64,000 nucleotides of DNA from Pseudomonas anatoliensis (lineage in GTDB: Bacteria > Pseudomonadota > Gammaproteobacteria > Pseudomonadales > Pseudomonadaceae), in assembly GCF_017976235.1 (NCBI RefSeq), contig NZ_JACVHC010000006.1:310001-374000 (forward strand), given 5' to 3'. Positions 35,983-44,323 of the stretch are shown here, piece after piece. The notes under the pieces were generated by a model that made no database searches, was not told the DNA's origin, and was given only the letters and a program-made list of their open reading frames with translations. A program made the position numbers and the translations under genes. How positions within the stretch are numbered: the first letter of the stretch is position 1; every line of letters starts with the position of its first letter.

Positions 35983-37467
35983 TCAGACCATCATCAGCAG
36001 CACGGCGACGAAAATGCTGCCGGCGGAGAAGGTCATGGTCCGAGACGACCAAGTGTTGAACCAACGTTGAAAGCTGGCGAGATCACGGGTCAGGGAAGTG
36101 GGCTGGCGAGTCCAGGATTGTTGGTCGAGGCGGAAGAACACGTAGATCTTCACCAACGCACCGACGATCTGGTTGTAATAAAGAATCGCCGGGTAAGCCG
36201 GGCCGATCCGGTGACCGGAGCAGGACAACAGCAGCGTCAGAATCAGGCGGGTGATGCCGATCCACAGCAGGTACACCAGGATGAACGCGGTGCCGTACTT
36301 GAAGCTGGCGATGATTGCCACGGTCAGGCCGAGCAGCGACGTCCACATCGACACGCGCTGGTCGAACAGCACCACCGAGGTGAAGGCGCCGAGGCGTTTC
36401 ACACCCAGGCCCAGCGCACGCGAGTTCTGGCGCAGGTTGTTGCCGTACCAGCGGAACATCAGTTTGCGGCTGGCCTTGATGAAGCTCTTTTCCGGCGGGT
36501 GTTCCACGGTGTGGATCGCCGCGTCCGGCACATAGAACGTGTCGTAGCCAAGACGCATCAGGCTGAACCAGCTGGACTTGTCGTCGCCGGTCAGAAACTT
36601 GAAGCGGCCCAGGCGCCAGTGTTGCAGCGAGTCGCTTTCCACATCGGCGATGAAGTCTGGATTGGTCACCACGGAGGCGCGGAATACCGACATCCGGCCG
36701 GTCATGGTCAGGACGCGTTTGGACAGGGCCATCGAGCACATGTTGATGTGGCGCTGGGCGAAACGCAGCTTGTGCCATTCGCTCATGATGTAGCCGCCGC
36801 GCACTTCGCAGAACTCGTTGGTGGTCAGGCCGCCGACGTTGCCGAACAGCTGGAACCACGGCACGGTTTTGCGCACTACGCCTTCGGCGAGCACGGTGTC
36901 GCCATCGATCACGGCGACGACGGCGCGGTCGTCCGGCAAGTGACGGGAGATGGCGCGGAAACCGTAGGCCAGGCCATCGCGTTTGCCGGTGCCGGGAATG
37001 CGCACGAAGTCGAGTTTCACTCGATCCGGCGGATTCATTCGCGCCCACAGCGCTTTGACCAGCAACTCATCGGACATTTCGACGATGGAGCAGACCATGG
37101 TGGTCGGCAGTCCGCAGTCGATCGCTTCGCGGATCACCGAGCTGTAGACCTGCGCTGTGGTCAGCGCGTCGATACGAAAACTGGTGACCATCAGGTACAC
37201 GTGCGACGGATCTGCCGCCTTGCCCAGCTTGCGCACTTTACGGCGCAGGTGCGGGTAGACGATGTAGAGAAAAATCATGCCGCGCACAAAGTGCGTTGCA
37301 CCCATCGAGTAGCGCCAGATACCCACGGCGCCAATCAGGAAAATGAAGTCCTTCGACTCGGAGTCGAATGTGGACGTGGGCAGCATCAAGGCCAGGCCCA
37401 TCAGCAGACTGAGATAAAAAAGCCAGCCGGCGGATTGCAGAAAAAAATGTTTGAGCTTGTTCGACAT
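35983..37467 (-). CDS. alg8: Alginate polymerase Alg8 (GT2 glycosyltransferase)
   Basis: A 494-residue inner-membrane processive glycosyltransferase that polymerises GDP-mannuronate, similar in length to P. aeruginosa Alg8. The catalytic elements are IDGDTVL, the acceptor-side TGDD within RFKFLTGDDKSSW, and LQHWRLGRF. Membrane segments lie at both ends. The start at 37467 (MSNKLKHFF) gives the family N-terminus; the frame remains open upstream through a hairpin repeat, which is not expected to be translated. Confidence 0.96.
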   Translation of the reverse strand: MSNKLKHFFLQSAGWLFYLSLLMGLALMLPTSTFDSESKDFIFLIGAVGIWRYSMGATHFVRGMIFLYIVYPHLRRKVRKLGKAADPSHVYLMVTSFRIDALTTAQVYSSVIREAIDCGLPTTMVCSIVEMSDELLVKALWARMNPPDRVKLDFVRIPGTGKRDGLAYGFRAISRHLPDDRAVVAVIDGDTVLAEGVVRKTVPWFQLFGNVGGLTTNEFCEVRGGYIMSEWHKLRFAQRHINMCSMALSKRVLTMTGRMSVFRASVVTNPDFIADVESDSLQHWRLGRFKFLTGDDKSSWFSLMRLGYDTFYVPDAAIHTVEHPPEKSFIKASRKLMFRWYGNNLRQNSRALGLGVKRLGAFTSVVLFDQRVSMWTSLLGLTVAIIASFKYGTAFILVYLLWIGITRLILTLLLSCSGHRIGPAYPAILYYNQIVGALVKIYVFFRLDQQSWTRQPTSLTRDLASFQRWFNTWSSRTMTFSAGSIFVAVLLMMV

Positions 37468-37489
37468 GACCGTCATCCGAAGGTGAGAA

Positions 37490-37557
37490 GGCTTCAAGCC
37501 GCAAGCTGCGAGCTGCAAGCAAAACGCTTTGGCTTGCAGCTCGAGGCTTGTCGCTTA
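37490..37557. repeat. Hairpin-forming AGCTGCAAGC repeat between algD and alg8
   Basis: A perfect 12-bp inverted repeat (CGAGCTGCAAGC at 37509-37520, GCTTGCAGCTCG at 37532-37543) has an 11-nt loop. Related AAGC/GCTT-rich sequence lies on both sides. It lacks a T-tract, so it is more likely an mRNA stabiliser or attenuator than a terminator. Confidence 0.85.
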
Positions 37558-37565
37558 GGGCTGCT

Positions 37566-38882
37566 TTACCAGCAGATACCTTCGGTACGGGTGCCAGCGT
37601 CGGTGGCTTTGGCCATGAAGCCGACCAGGTCGATGACCTGTTTGCCGTCCGGTGCTTGCTGAGCCAGCGCACGGAACTTCTCGTCGCGGTTGCCGAGGAT
37701 GATCACGTCGGAGTTGTCGATCACCGAGTCGAAGTCCGAATTGAGCAGGGACGACACGTGCGGGATTTTCGACTCGATGTAGTCCTTGTTCGCGCCGTGA
37801 ACACGGGCGTACTCGACGTTGCTGTCGTAGATGCTCAGGTCGTAACCCTTGCCGATCAGCATTTCAGCCAGTTCCACCAGCGGGCTTTCGCGCAGGTCGT
37901 CGGTGCCGGCCTTGAAGCTCAAGCCGAGCAGGGCGACTTTGCGTTTGTCGTGGCTTTCAACGATGTCGAAGGCGTTCTGCACTTGCGATTCGTTGCTGCG
38001 CATCAGCGAGTTGAGCAGTGGCGCTTCGACGTCCAGCGAACCTGCGCGGTAGGTCAGGGCGCGGACGTCTTTCGGCAGGCACGAACCGCCGAAAGCGAAG
38101 CCTGGACGCATGTAGTACTGGGACAGGTTGAGGGTCTTGTCTTGGCAAACGACGTCCATCACTTCACGGCCATCGACGCCGACCGCTTTGGCGATGTTGC
38201 CGATCTCGTTGGCGAAGGTCACTTTGGTGGCGTGCCAGACGTTGCAGGTGTACTTGATCATTTCGGCAACGGCGATGTCCTTGCGGATGATCGGTGCGTC
38301 GAGTTCTTCGTACAGCGATTGCAGAACGTCGCCCGAGGCCTTGTCGAACTCGCCGATAACGGTCATCGGTGGCAGGTCGTAGTCGGCGATCGCGGTGGAT
38401 TCACGCAGGAACTCAGGGTTGACCGCAACGCCGAAATCGACGCCAGCCTTTTTCCCGGAGCAGTCTTCGAGGATCGGGATGACAACGTTTGCGACAGTGC
38501 CCGGCAGTACGGTGCTGCGCACCACGATGGTGTGGCGGGTGGTCTTGTCACGCAGAACAAAACCGATCTCGCGGCACACGGCCTCGATGTAGTTCAGTTC
38601 CAGGTCGCCATTCTTTTTGCTCGGCGTGCCGACGCAAATCATCGACAGGTCGGTATCGCGAATCGCTTCGGCGAAGTTGGTCGTACCGCGCAGACGTCCG
38701 TTCTGAATACCTTGCTGCAACAGTTCGCCCAGACCCGGCTCAACAATGGGAGATTTGCCAGCGTTGATCATGTCGATCTTGTCTTTGGCTACATCGACGC
38801 CAACCACGTCATGGCCCCGTGCAGACAGGCAACCGGCACACACTGCGCCAACGTAACCCAAACCAAATATGCTGATGCGCAT
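37566..38882 (-). CDS. algD: GDP-mannose 6-dehydrogenase AlgD
   Basis: A 438-residue cytoplasmic NAD-dependent enzyme that oxidises GDP-mannose to GDP-mannuronate, the committed step of alginate synthesis. The NAD motif is FGLGYVGAVCAGC at the N-terminus. The catalytic Cys268 lies in FGGSCLPKDV, at the same number as in P. aeruginosa. It is the first gene of the operon, with a long leader upstream. Confidence 0.97.
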   Translation of the reverse strand: MRISIFGLGYVGAVCAGCLSARGHDVVGVDVAKDKIDMINAGKSPIVEPGLGELLQQGIQNGRLRGTTNFAEAIRDTDLSMICVGTPSKKNGDLELNYIEAVCREIGFVLRDKTTRHTIVVRSTVLPGTVANVVIPILEDCSGKKAGVDFGVAVNPEFLRESTAIADYDLPPMTVIGEFDKASGDVLQSLYEELDAPIIRKDIAVAEMIKYTCNVWHATKVTFANEIGNIAKAVGVDGREVMDVVCQDKTLNLSQYYMRPGFAFGGSCLPKDVRALTYRAGSLDVEAPLLNSLMRSNESQVQNAFDIVESHDKRKVALLGLSFKAGTDDLRESPLVELAEMLIGKGYDLSIYDSNVEYARVHGANKDYIESKIPHVSSLLNSDFDSVIDNSDVIILGNRDEKFRALAQQAPDGKQVIDLVGFMAKATDAGTRTEGICW

Positions 38883-39270
38883 CGCAATTACCTCTGTATA
38901 TATCAGGCCACTAGAGGGCCGGAGTTAATGGTGTTCAGCGTTCGTTAGTGCACTCGAAAGTGCGACGCACAGGCGCAACAATGCCGTGTGCAGGCATACT
39001 AAGTTTCGAGTGTCTAAATAAGTGCACTCAAGATGTGCGCAACCAGGCCTTGTTGTTATGGCATGCCCTGTTATGCAGCCGATCTTCATTGGTGAAGACC
39101 TTGGTGCAATCGTTTTTACGCGCTTGATGTCAGGTGGAAGCCTTGTAGATCAAGCGGTTGGGTGCTCAGGCGAGCACGTTTATAGGGGCGTGGCCATGGC
39201 CTTGCAGGGGATATTAATGGTGCGTATCTCCTGACCTTCAGTTTGCTTTCAGACTAGTTAGTCATCTAGG

Positions 39271-39290
39271 CAAGTTGCTGTGACAACTTG
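39271..39290. promoter_or_regulatory. Dyad CAAGTTG-N6-CAACTTG in the algD leader
   Basis: A perfect 7-bp inverted repeat with a 6-nt centre lies about 60 nt downstream of the predicted algD transcription start. It is close to a second small dyad GACTA-GT-TAGTC at 39252-39263. It could be an operator or an mRNA structure. Confidence 0.45.
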
Positions 39291-39355
39291 GTTACATGAC
39301 TATCTGTCTAGCGTAAGTTATCTCGTACAAACTCGGCGAGAATCGTTACCGGTGG

Positions 39356-39382
39356 TATGAGCTATGCATTTGGACGAAGTTC
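39356..39382 (-). promoter_or_regulatory. Candidate AlgU (sigma-22) promoter of algD
   Basis: On the minus strand a perfect -35 GAACTT (39382-39377) is followed after 16 nt by TCATA (39360-39356), close to the AlgU -10 TCTGA/TCCAA type. It places the start of transcription near 39349, about 470 nt before the algD ATG. A long leader is also known for algD in P. aeruginosa. Confidence 0.65.
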
Positions 39383-39506
39383 CTGTCCGCTCATCGCGAA
39401 ATCTGAAATTTCTTGAAATATTGTCGAAGATGGCACTAGTCTCAATTTGATGGCACCTTCGTTTCCGACCTTTATTAACAGGCGAATAATCACGTTAGAT
39501 AGTTTT

Positions 39507-39551
39507 GTGCCACTACAGTGAAAAAAATTAGGTGCCACTACTGAAAAAAAT
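39507..39551. repeat. A-tract direct repeats upstream of the algD promoter
   Basis: GTGCCACTACAGTGAAAAAA (39507) and GTGCCACTACTGAAAAAA (39532) are near-identical direct repeats 25 bp apart. They lie about 125-170 bp upstream of the candidate -35. Phased A-tracts suggest bent DNA or a protein-binding site. Confidence 0.7.
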
Positions 39552-39693
39552 GATCAGTGTCGAGTGAAACTAATATTAGAAAAGAGGCTGTTGATTTTAT
39601 GGCGCCATAAAAATGGCGATATGTAGCGAGGGATTTTTGACATCGTGCGAGCTGCACGACTCTCGATAGAAAGAGTCGTGCAATAGGCATGCT

Positions 39694-40473
39694 TTATTCG
39701 GGGGCGTGATCGCGCAAAAACACCAGATTGTCTGGTTTGGATTGTTCAGCACTGTAGCGATAACCCTGAACATCGAACTGCTTGAGGTGGGCTGGATCGT
39801 TGATGCCTTCTTGGATCACGAAACGGCTCATCAGGCCACGGGCCTTTTTTGCGTAGAAGCTGATGATCTTGTACTGACCGTTTTTCAGATCCTTGAAATC
39901 GGCATTGATGATTCGCGCATTCAACGCGGTGCGTTTGACCGCCGAAAAGTACTCGTTGGACGCCAGGTTGAGCAGCAGGTCATCGCCTTGCTCGGCCAAT
40001 GCTTCATTCAGCCATTCACTGATGCGCGTGCCCCAGAACGCGTACAAATCCTTGCCACGCGCGTTGGCCAGTTTGGTGCCCATTTCCAGACGATACGGTT
40101 GCATCAGGTCCAGCGGGCGCAGCAGACCATAGAGGCCGGAAAGCATGCGCAGGTGTTTTTGCGCGTAATCGAAATTCGCTTCGCTGAAGGACTGCGCATC
40201 GAGACCGGTGTAGACGTCACCCTTGAACGCGAGCAGTGCCTGCTTGGCGTTTTCCGGAGTGAACGCTGGCGTCCAGCTGCCGAAACGCGCGGCGTTGAGC
40301 CCGCCGATCTTGTCGGAGACGTGCATCAGCTCGCTGATCTGCGCCGGCGATAGCTCGCGCAACTGCTGGATCAGTTCCTGGGAGTGGTCGAGATATTGCG
40401 GCTGGGTGAAGCGCTGGGTCGCCGGCGGCGTTTCGTAATCGAGGGTCTTGGCGGGGGAAATCACCATCAGCAT
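39694..40473 (-). CDS. yaaA: Peroxide stress protein YaaA
   Basis: A 259-residue protein of the YaaA/DUF328 family, which lowers free iron and protects against hydrogen peroxide damage in Escherichia coli. Family signatures are MVISPAKTLDYE at the N-terminus, LRMLSGLYGLLRPLDLMQPYRLEMGT in the middle and KIISFYAKKARGLMSRF near the end. The start at 40473 has AGGAG eight nucleotides upstream. Confidence 0.95.
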   Translation of the reverse strand: MLMVISPAKTLDYETPPATQRFTQPQYLDHSQELIQQLRELSPAQISELMHVSDKIGGLNAARFGSWTPAFTPENAKQALLAFKGDVYTGLDAQSFSEANFDYAQKHLRMLSGLYGLLRPLDLMQPYRLEMGTKLANARGKDLYAFWGTRISEWLNEALAEQGDDLLLNLASNEYFSAVKRTALNARIINADFKDLKNGQYKIISFYAKKARGLMSRFVIQEGINDPAHLKQFDVQGYRYSAEQSKPDNLVFLRDHAPE

Positions 40474-40567
40474 GAAGTCGTCTCCTTTAATCGTGGGGGC
40501 GATTCTAGGGGGTTGTCGGTGTTGACTCCAGCTATGAGCGTAATAGGTGATCGGTGGTGTCATGGAA

Positions 40568-40684
40568 CAAGATCGCTGCCTCGCTGGGGCTCGAGAGCTC
40601 CTACAGTTCGCGCCTGACATGAAGTGGCCTCGAGTCTGTGGCGTGAACCTGTAGGAGCTGCCGCAGGCTGCGATCTTTTGATCT
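40568..40684. repeat. Degenerate REP pair (CTCG-stem variant and GTAGGAGC unit)
   Basis: The left arm is the variant GATCGCTGCCTCGCTGGGGC with CTCGAGAGCTCCTAC. The right arm is a standard GTAGGAGCTGCCGCAGGCTG unit at 40650-40684. The centre is about 45 nt. Confidence 0.8.
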
Positions 40685-40741
40685 TTCTTTTGATCCACCC
40701 GCGATATAGTGCCTCCCGGGTTTTGTGACGGAGACACCCCA

Positions 40742-41866
40742 TTGCGCATTGTTCTTTTATTCACCGCGTGGCTGTTGAGCTTCGGAGCCGTCGCGGCGCC
40801 GGGCGATGTGGCGACGCTGGATCGCGGCACCTGGCCTGAGCAACTGAGCAGCCCGACGCTGTTCGACGTCGCTTCACGGGCGGAAATCCTCATGTTTGCC
40901 CGCGGCTTGCTCGGCACCGAATCGATGACGGAGGCCGCGCTGGCTCAGCGCCTGGGCCTGCGCACGGTCAATCTGGATTCAGTCAACAGCCTGCGCGAGC
41001 GCCTGTGGCAGCGCTTGCTTGCCAACTACAACTTCGCCCAGCAGAGTTGCGATCAGGACGCCTCGTTCTGCTTCCTCGTCGAAGACTTGCCGACGCTGCG
41101 TGAGCAAGCCGCCAAATTCGTCGTCAGCGATGACAGCTATTACACCAAGTGGGCCGAGCCGAGTCGGATCTTCCATTTGCAGTATCTGGACGAACTGCTG
41201 CGCAAGGCTGCGCTGTTCCCGCAGACCAGCAGCGAAATCGATCGTTTCGGCGACTATGAGCGCAACGGCGACGAGATGCATGACCGACTGTTTCTGCTGA
41301 CCTTCGACAGCGCCGCCAACGCGCAACCGGACAACACCGACTGGCTCACCGAGTACCTGCGCAAGGCCAACATGAGCGGCACGTTCTTCATGTTGGGCAA
41401 GGATATTCAGGCGCGACTGGGTGACCGTTCCGTGAGCGGCCTGCAAGCGGCGTTCTCGCAGCAATGCGTCGGCGTGCAGGGTTGGGAGTTCCGTTCCCAC
41501 AGCCATTGGCAGGACTGGCAGGACTCGGTGCGCCGCAGTGCCGATCTGGTGAAGAACAAACTGCCGGAAAACTATGTACCGCTGTTTCGTCCGCCAGATG
41601 GCCAGCGGCGCAGCGATGCAAAAGGCTTCTTTAACACGCAGGGCCTGCAAGTGGCGCTTTGGGACATCGATGCCGCGGACGGCGCAGGCAAACTCAAAGG
41701 CCCGCAGAGTGCACAGCGAGTGCTGACCCTGATGCTGTTGTGGCGTCACGGAGTGATCAATTTCAACATGAAACAGGATGCCGTGAAGACCGCCATGCCT
41801 TGGCTGATCACGCAAACTTCGCAAAGCGGCATCGGTTGGGAAGACTGTCTGGACGGGTTTCGCTGA
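40742..41866 (+). CDS. Secreted polysaccharide-deacetylase-like protein with altered metal motif
   Basis: A 374-residue protein with a signal peptide (about 1-18, FGAVAA). The C-terminal half is NodB-like: LLTFDSAAN at the usual TFDDG position (Asp189, then Ser190 instead of the metal-binding Asp), SHSHW (His253, His255), FRPPDGQRRSD and WDIDAADG. The N-terminal half is a helical domain not seen in typical NodB proteins. The start is TTG at 40742, with GGAG eight nucleotides upstream. It probably acts in the periplasm on an unknown glycan, or is a non-catalytic binder. Confidence 0.8.
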   Translation: MRIVLLFTAWLLSFGAVAAPGDVATLDRGTWPEQLSSPTLFDVASRAEILMFARGLLGTESMTEAALAQRLGLRTVNLDSVNSLRERLWQRLLANYNFAQQSCDQDASFCFLVEDLPTLREQAAKFVVSDDSYYTKWAEPSRIFHLQYLDELLRKAALFPQTSSEIDRFGDYERNGDEMHDRLFLLTFDSAANAQPDNTDWLTEYLRKANMSGTFFMLGKDIQARLGDRSVSGLQAAFSQQCVGVQGWEFRSHSHWQDWQDSVRRSADLVKNKLPENYVPLFRPPDGQRRSDAKGFFNTQGLQVALWDIDAADGAGKLKGPQSAQRVLTLMLLWRHGVINFNMKQDAVKTAMPWLITQTSQSGIGWEDCLDGFR

Positions 41867-41874
41867 GAAACGAA

Positions 41875-41911
41875 GAAAGCCCGTAAACATTGGGCTTGGG
41901 GCGATTTTTTT
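41875..41911 (+). terminator. Intrinsic terminator after the deacetylase-like gene
   Basis: AAGCCC and GGGCTT pair around a 9-nt loop. They are followed by GGGGCGATTTTTTT. Confidence 0.65.
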
Positions 41912-42215
41912 ACAGGATTCGATGCAGGCGGACTTCCGACTTTAGCGGGGTCTGAACGGTCCGCCAAGGGCTTTTCGTCACTCTGCAAAATAAACTTCAA
42001 AAAACCGTCAAAGTGCTTTTTCCTGTCATGGGTTTTGGAGTATTACGAAGACAGACCGCCGAAACCTGCAACACAGGTGGCGTCTTCCAAGACCCACTTT
42101 GTGTGCAAGTCACCTGCCTCTTTCAATAAAAGCCCGGCAGATGAATCGGCAGTCACTTCGAGGCGCAGCACTGTAGAGGTATTGCGTCGAATGGCTCTGA
42201 CAAAGGTGACCGAGT
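41912..42215. other. Upstream region of the phoH-like gene, no gene seen
   Basis: About 300 bp with short open frames on both strands that lack family features. It presumably carries the promoter and a leader of the PIN-PhoH gene. Confidence 0.5.
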
Positions 42216-43607
42216 ATGGATGATCACGGACGTAGCCCTTCCAACCAGCCAATCCTTTATGTACTCGATACCAACGTACTGATTCACGATCCAAACGCCC
42301 TGCTTAATTTCGAAGAACACCACGTCGCGATCCCGATGACCGTGCTGGAAGAGCTGGACAAGCTCAAGAGCGGGCATCACAGCGTTGCCGCCGAATGCCG
42401 TCAGGCCATCCGGCTGATCGACAAGACCCTGGGCGATGCCTCCCCCGAGGACGTCGAACTGGGCGTGCCGATTCAGCGCGGCAAGGGCGGTCCGAAGGGC
42501 TTGCTGTCAATTCTGATGAGCAAGCAGGCCGAGTCGAATCTGATTCTGCCCGAGCATCTGAACGACAACAAAATCATCAACCAACTCATCGATATGCACA
42601 CCCGTGACCCACAGAAACCTGTGGTTCTGGTGACCAAAGACATCAACATGCGCCTCAAGGCGCGCGCCTGCGGGATCGCGGCCGAGGACTACAGCACCGA
42701 CCAACTGGTTGACGACGTGTCGCTGCTGCCCAACGGTTATCACAACATGACCGGCTCTTTCTGGGACCTGGTGAGCAAGGTTGAAACCCGTCAGGACCAC
42801 GGCCGCACCTGGCACGAAGTGAAGCTGATCGATAACCTGCCAGCAGTGCATATCAACGAGTTCATCATCGATGAACAGGGCTTCGTTGGCTGGATCAAGG
42901 AGATTGACGAAGACCGCCTGCTGATTCTCGATCTGCATCAGGAACCCCTGTTGCACCAGGAAGCCTGGGGCCTGAAACCGCGTGACATCTACCAGAGCCT
43001 GGCGCTGTATGCGCTGCTCGATCCGGACATCCATCTGGTCAACCTGTCGGGTGCGGCCGGTTCCGGTAAAACCATTCTGGCGTTGGCCGCTGCGATCGAG
43101 CAGACCATGGTCAGCAAGCGTTATCGGCGCATCATCGCCACCCGCAGCGTGCAAGGCCTGGACCAGGAAATCGGTTTCCTGCCTGGCACCGAAGCGGAAA
43201 AAATGGAGCCTTGGCTGGGCGCCATCACCGACAACCTCGAAGCCTTGCACATGGATGACGAAAACACCCATGGCAGCGTCGATTACATCCTCAGCAAAGT
43301 GCCGTTGCAGTTCAAATCGCTCAACTACATTCGCGGTCGCAGCTTCCAGCAGAGCCTGATCCTGATCGACGAATGCCAGAACCTCACGCCGCACCAGATG
43401 AAAACCATCATCACCCGTGCCGGCGCGGGTTCCAAAGTGGTGTGCCTGGGTAACCTCGCACAGATCGACACCCCATACCTGTCCGCGACCAGCTCCGGGC
43501 TGACCTACCTGACCGAACGTTTCAAGGATTTCCCTAACGGTGTGCACATCACCCTGCAAGGGGTGCCTCGCTCGATCCTGGCCGAATACGCCGAAACGCA
43601 TTTGTAA
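42216..43607 (+). CDS. PhoH-family ATPase with N-terminal PIN domain
   Basis: A 463-residue protein combining a PIN ribonuclease-like domain (about 5-140; YVLDTNVLIHDPNALLNFEE, then LEELDKLKSG) with a PhoH superfamily-1-like ATPase domain (about 240-455). Walker A is GAAGSGKT near residue 284 and Walker B is LILIDECQN. The acidic PIN positions (Asp in LDTN, Glu in LEELD) are retained. PhoH2-type relatives are RNA helicase/RNases, so a role in RNA turnover is likely but inferred. Confidence 0.93.
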   Translation: MDDHGRSPSNQPILYVLDTNVLIHDPNALLNFEEHHVAIPMTVLEELDKLKSGHHSVAAECRQAIRLIDKTLGDASPEDVELGVPIQRGKGGPKGLLSILMSKQAESNLILPEHLNDNKIINQLIDMHTRDPQKPVVLVTKDINMRLKARACGIAAEDYSTDQLVDDVSLLPNGYHNMTGSFWDLVSKVETRQDHGRTWHEVKLIDNLPAVHINEFIIDEQGFVGWIKEIDEDRLLILDLHQEPLLHQEAWGLKPRDIYQSLALYALLDPDIHLVNLSGAAGSGKTILALAAAIEQTMVSKRYRRIIATRSVQGLDQEIGFLPGTEAEKMEPWLGAITDNLEALHMDDENTHGSVDYILSKVPLQFKSLNYIRGRSFQQSLILIDECQNLTPHQMKTIITRAGAGSKVVCLGNLAQIDTPYLSATSSGLTYLTERFKDFPNGVHITLQGVPRSILAEYAETHL

Positions 43608-43618
43608 CCCTTCGAAAC

Positions 43619-43653
43619 AAACCGGGCGGCCGAAAAAGCTGCCCGGTTTTTTT
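43619..43653 (+). terminator. Intrinsic terminator after the PIN-PhoH gene
   Basis: AACCGGGC pairs with GCCCGGTT around a Gly/Ala-rich loop region. It is followed by a run of seven T. Confidence 0.85.
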
Positions 43654-43673
43654 ATGGATAAATGCCGATCAAA

Positions 43674-43774
43674 TGTAGGAGCTGCCGAAGGCTGCGATCT
43701 TTTGATCTTGTTTTTAAAGATCAAAGTCAAAAGATCGTCCGACCGCGGCCCGAGCCTTCGGCAGCTCCTACACG
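43674..43774. repeat. REP pair with a chimeric right arm
   Basis: The left unit is standard (GTAGGAGCTGCCGAAGGCTG). The right unit carries TCCGACCGCGGCCCGA between AAGATCG and GCCTTCGGCAGC, so the normal stem is interrupted by 16 extra bases. Confidence 0.88.
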
Positions 43775-43849
43775 AAGAACGCCATATTCATGCGTGCGGA
43801 AATTTGACTCGCAGGTTTACAATCCCCGCTCCTGATCAGGAGTAATCCC

Positions 43850-44323
43850 GTGCTGACTCATCTCGATTCCCAAGGTCGCGCCAACATGGTCGACGTCACT
43901 GAAAAAGCCGTGACGTTTCGTGAAGCGACGGCTCAAGCGCTGGTGCGCATGCTCCCCGAAACGTTGCAGATGATCGTCAGCGGCGGCCATCCCAAGGGTG
44001 ACGTGTTCGCCGTGGCGCGCATTGCCGGTATTCAGGCTGCAAAGAAAACCAGTGATCTGATTCCCCTGTGCCATCCGCTGATGCTCACTGGCGTCAAAGT
44101 CGAGCTCAGCGCTGAAGGCGAAGACGCCGTGCGCATCGTCGCGCGTTGCAAATTGTCCGGGCAGACCGGCGTCGAGATGGAAGCGCTGACCGCTGCCAGC
44201 GTCGCCGCGCTGACTATCTATGACATGTGCAAAGCGGTGGATCGCGGCATGACCATCGAAAGCGTGCGTCTGCTGGAAAAGGTCGGCGGCAAGAGCGGGC
44301 ACTTTCAGGCGGATCAAGCATGA
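43850..44323 (+). CDS. moaC: Cyclic pyranopterin monophosphate synthase MoaC
   Basis: A 157-residue enzyme that, after MoaA, forms cyclic pyranopterin monophosphate in molybdenum-cofactor synthesis. Signatures are FREATAQALVRM, KGDVFAVARIAGIQAAKKTS, LIPLCHPLMLTGV, GVEMEALTAASVAALTIYDMCKA (with the catalytic Lys region) and a GGKSG C-terminus. The start is GTG with CAGGAG seven nucleotides upstream. It overlaps moaD by ATGA. moaA and moaB are not next to it. Confidence 0.97.
   Translation: MLTHLDSQGRANMVDVTEKAVTFREATAQALVRMLPETLQMIVSGGHPKGDVFAVARIAGIQAAKKTSDLIPLCHPLMLTGVKVELSAEGEDAVRIVARCKLSGQTGVEMEALTAASVAALTIYDMCKAVDRGMTIESVRLLEKVGGKSGHFQADQA

Larger units (their letters stand above)
38883..39693. 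other. algD regulatory region, about 810 bp, no gene seen
   Basis: The stretch is clearly more AT-rich than its surroundings. It holds a candidate AlgU promoter (39356-39382), A-tract direct repeats (39507-39551), a 12-bp palindrome TATGGCGCCATA (39598-39609), a dyad CAAGTTG-N6-CAACTTG (39271-39290) and a hairpin without T-tract near 39653-39681. I could not identify convincing AlgR or AmrZ sites by eye. Confidence 0.7.

Noticed and set aside
39022..39234. A 70-codon open frame on the + strand in the algD leader region
   Set aside because: There is no ribosome-binding site and no recognisable family, and it lies in a regulatory region.
39653..39681. Hairpin GCACGACTCT/AGAGTCGTGC as terminator of yaaA
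   Set aside because: The stem is perfect, but no T-tract follows on either strand. It is mentioned only as part of the regulatory region.
42035..42294. Small open frames on both strands upstream of the PIN-PhoH gene
   Set aside because: They overlap each other, lack family features, and the minus-strand one runs into the PhoH gene.
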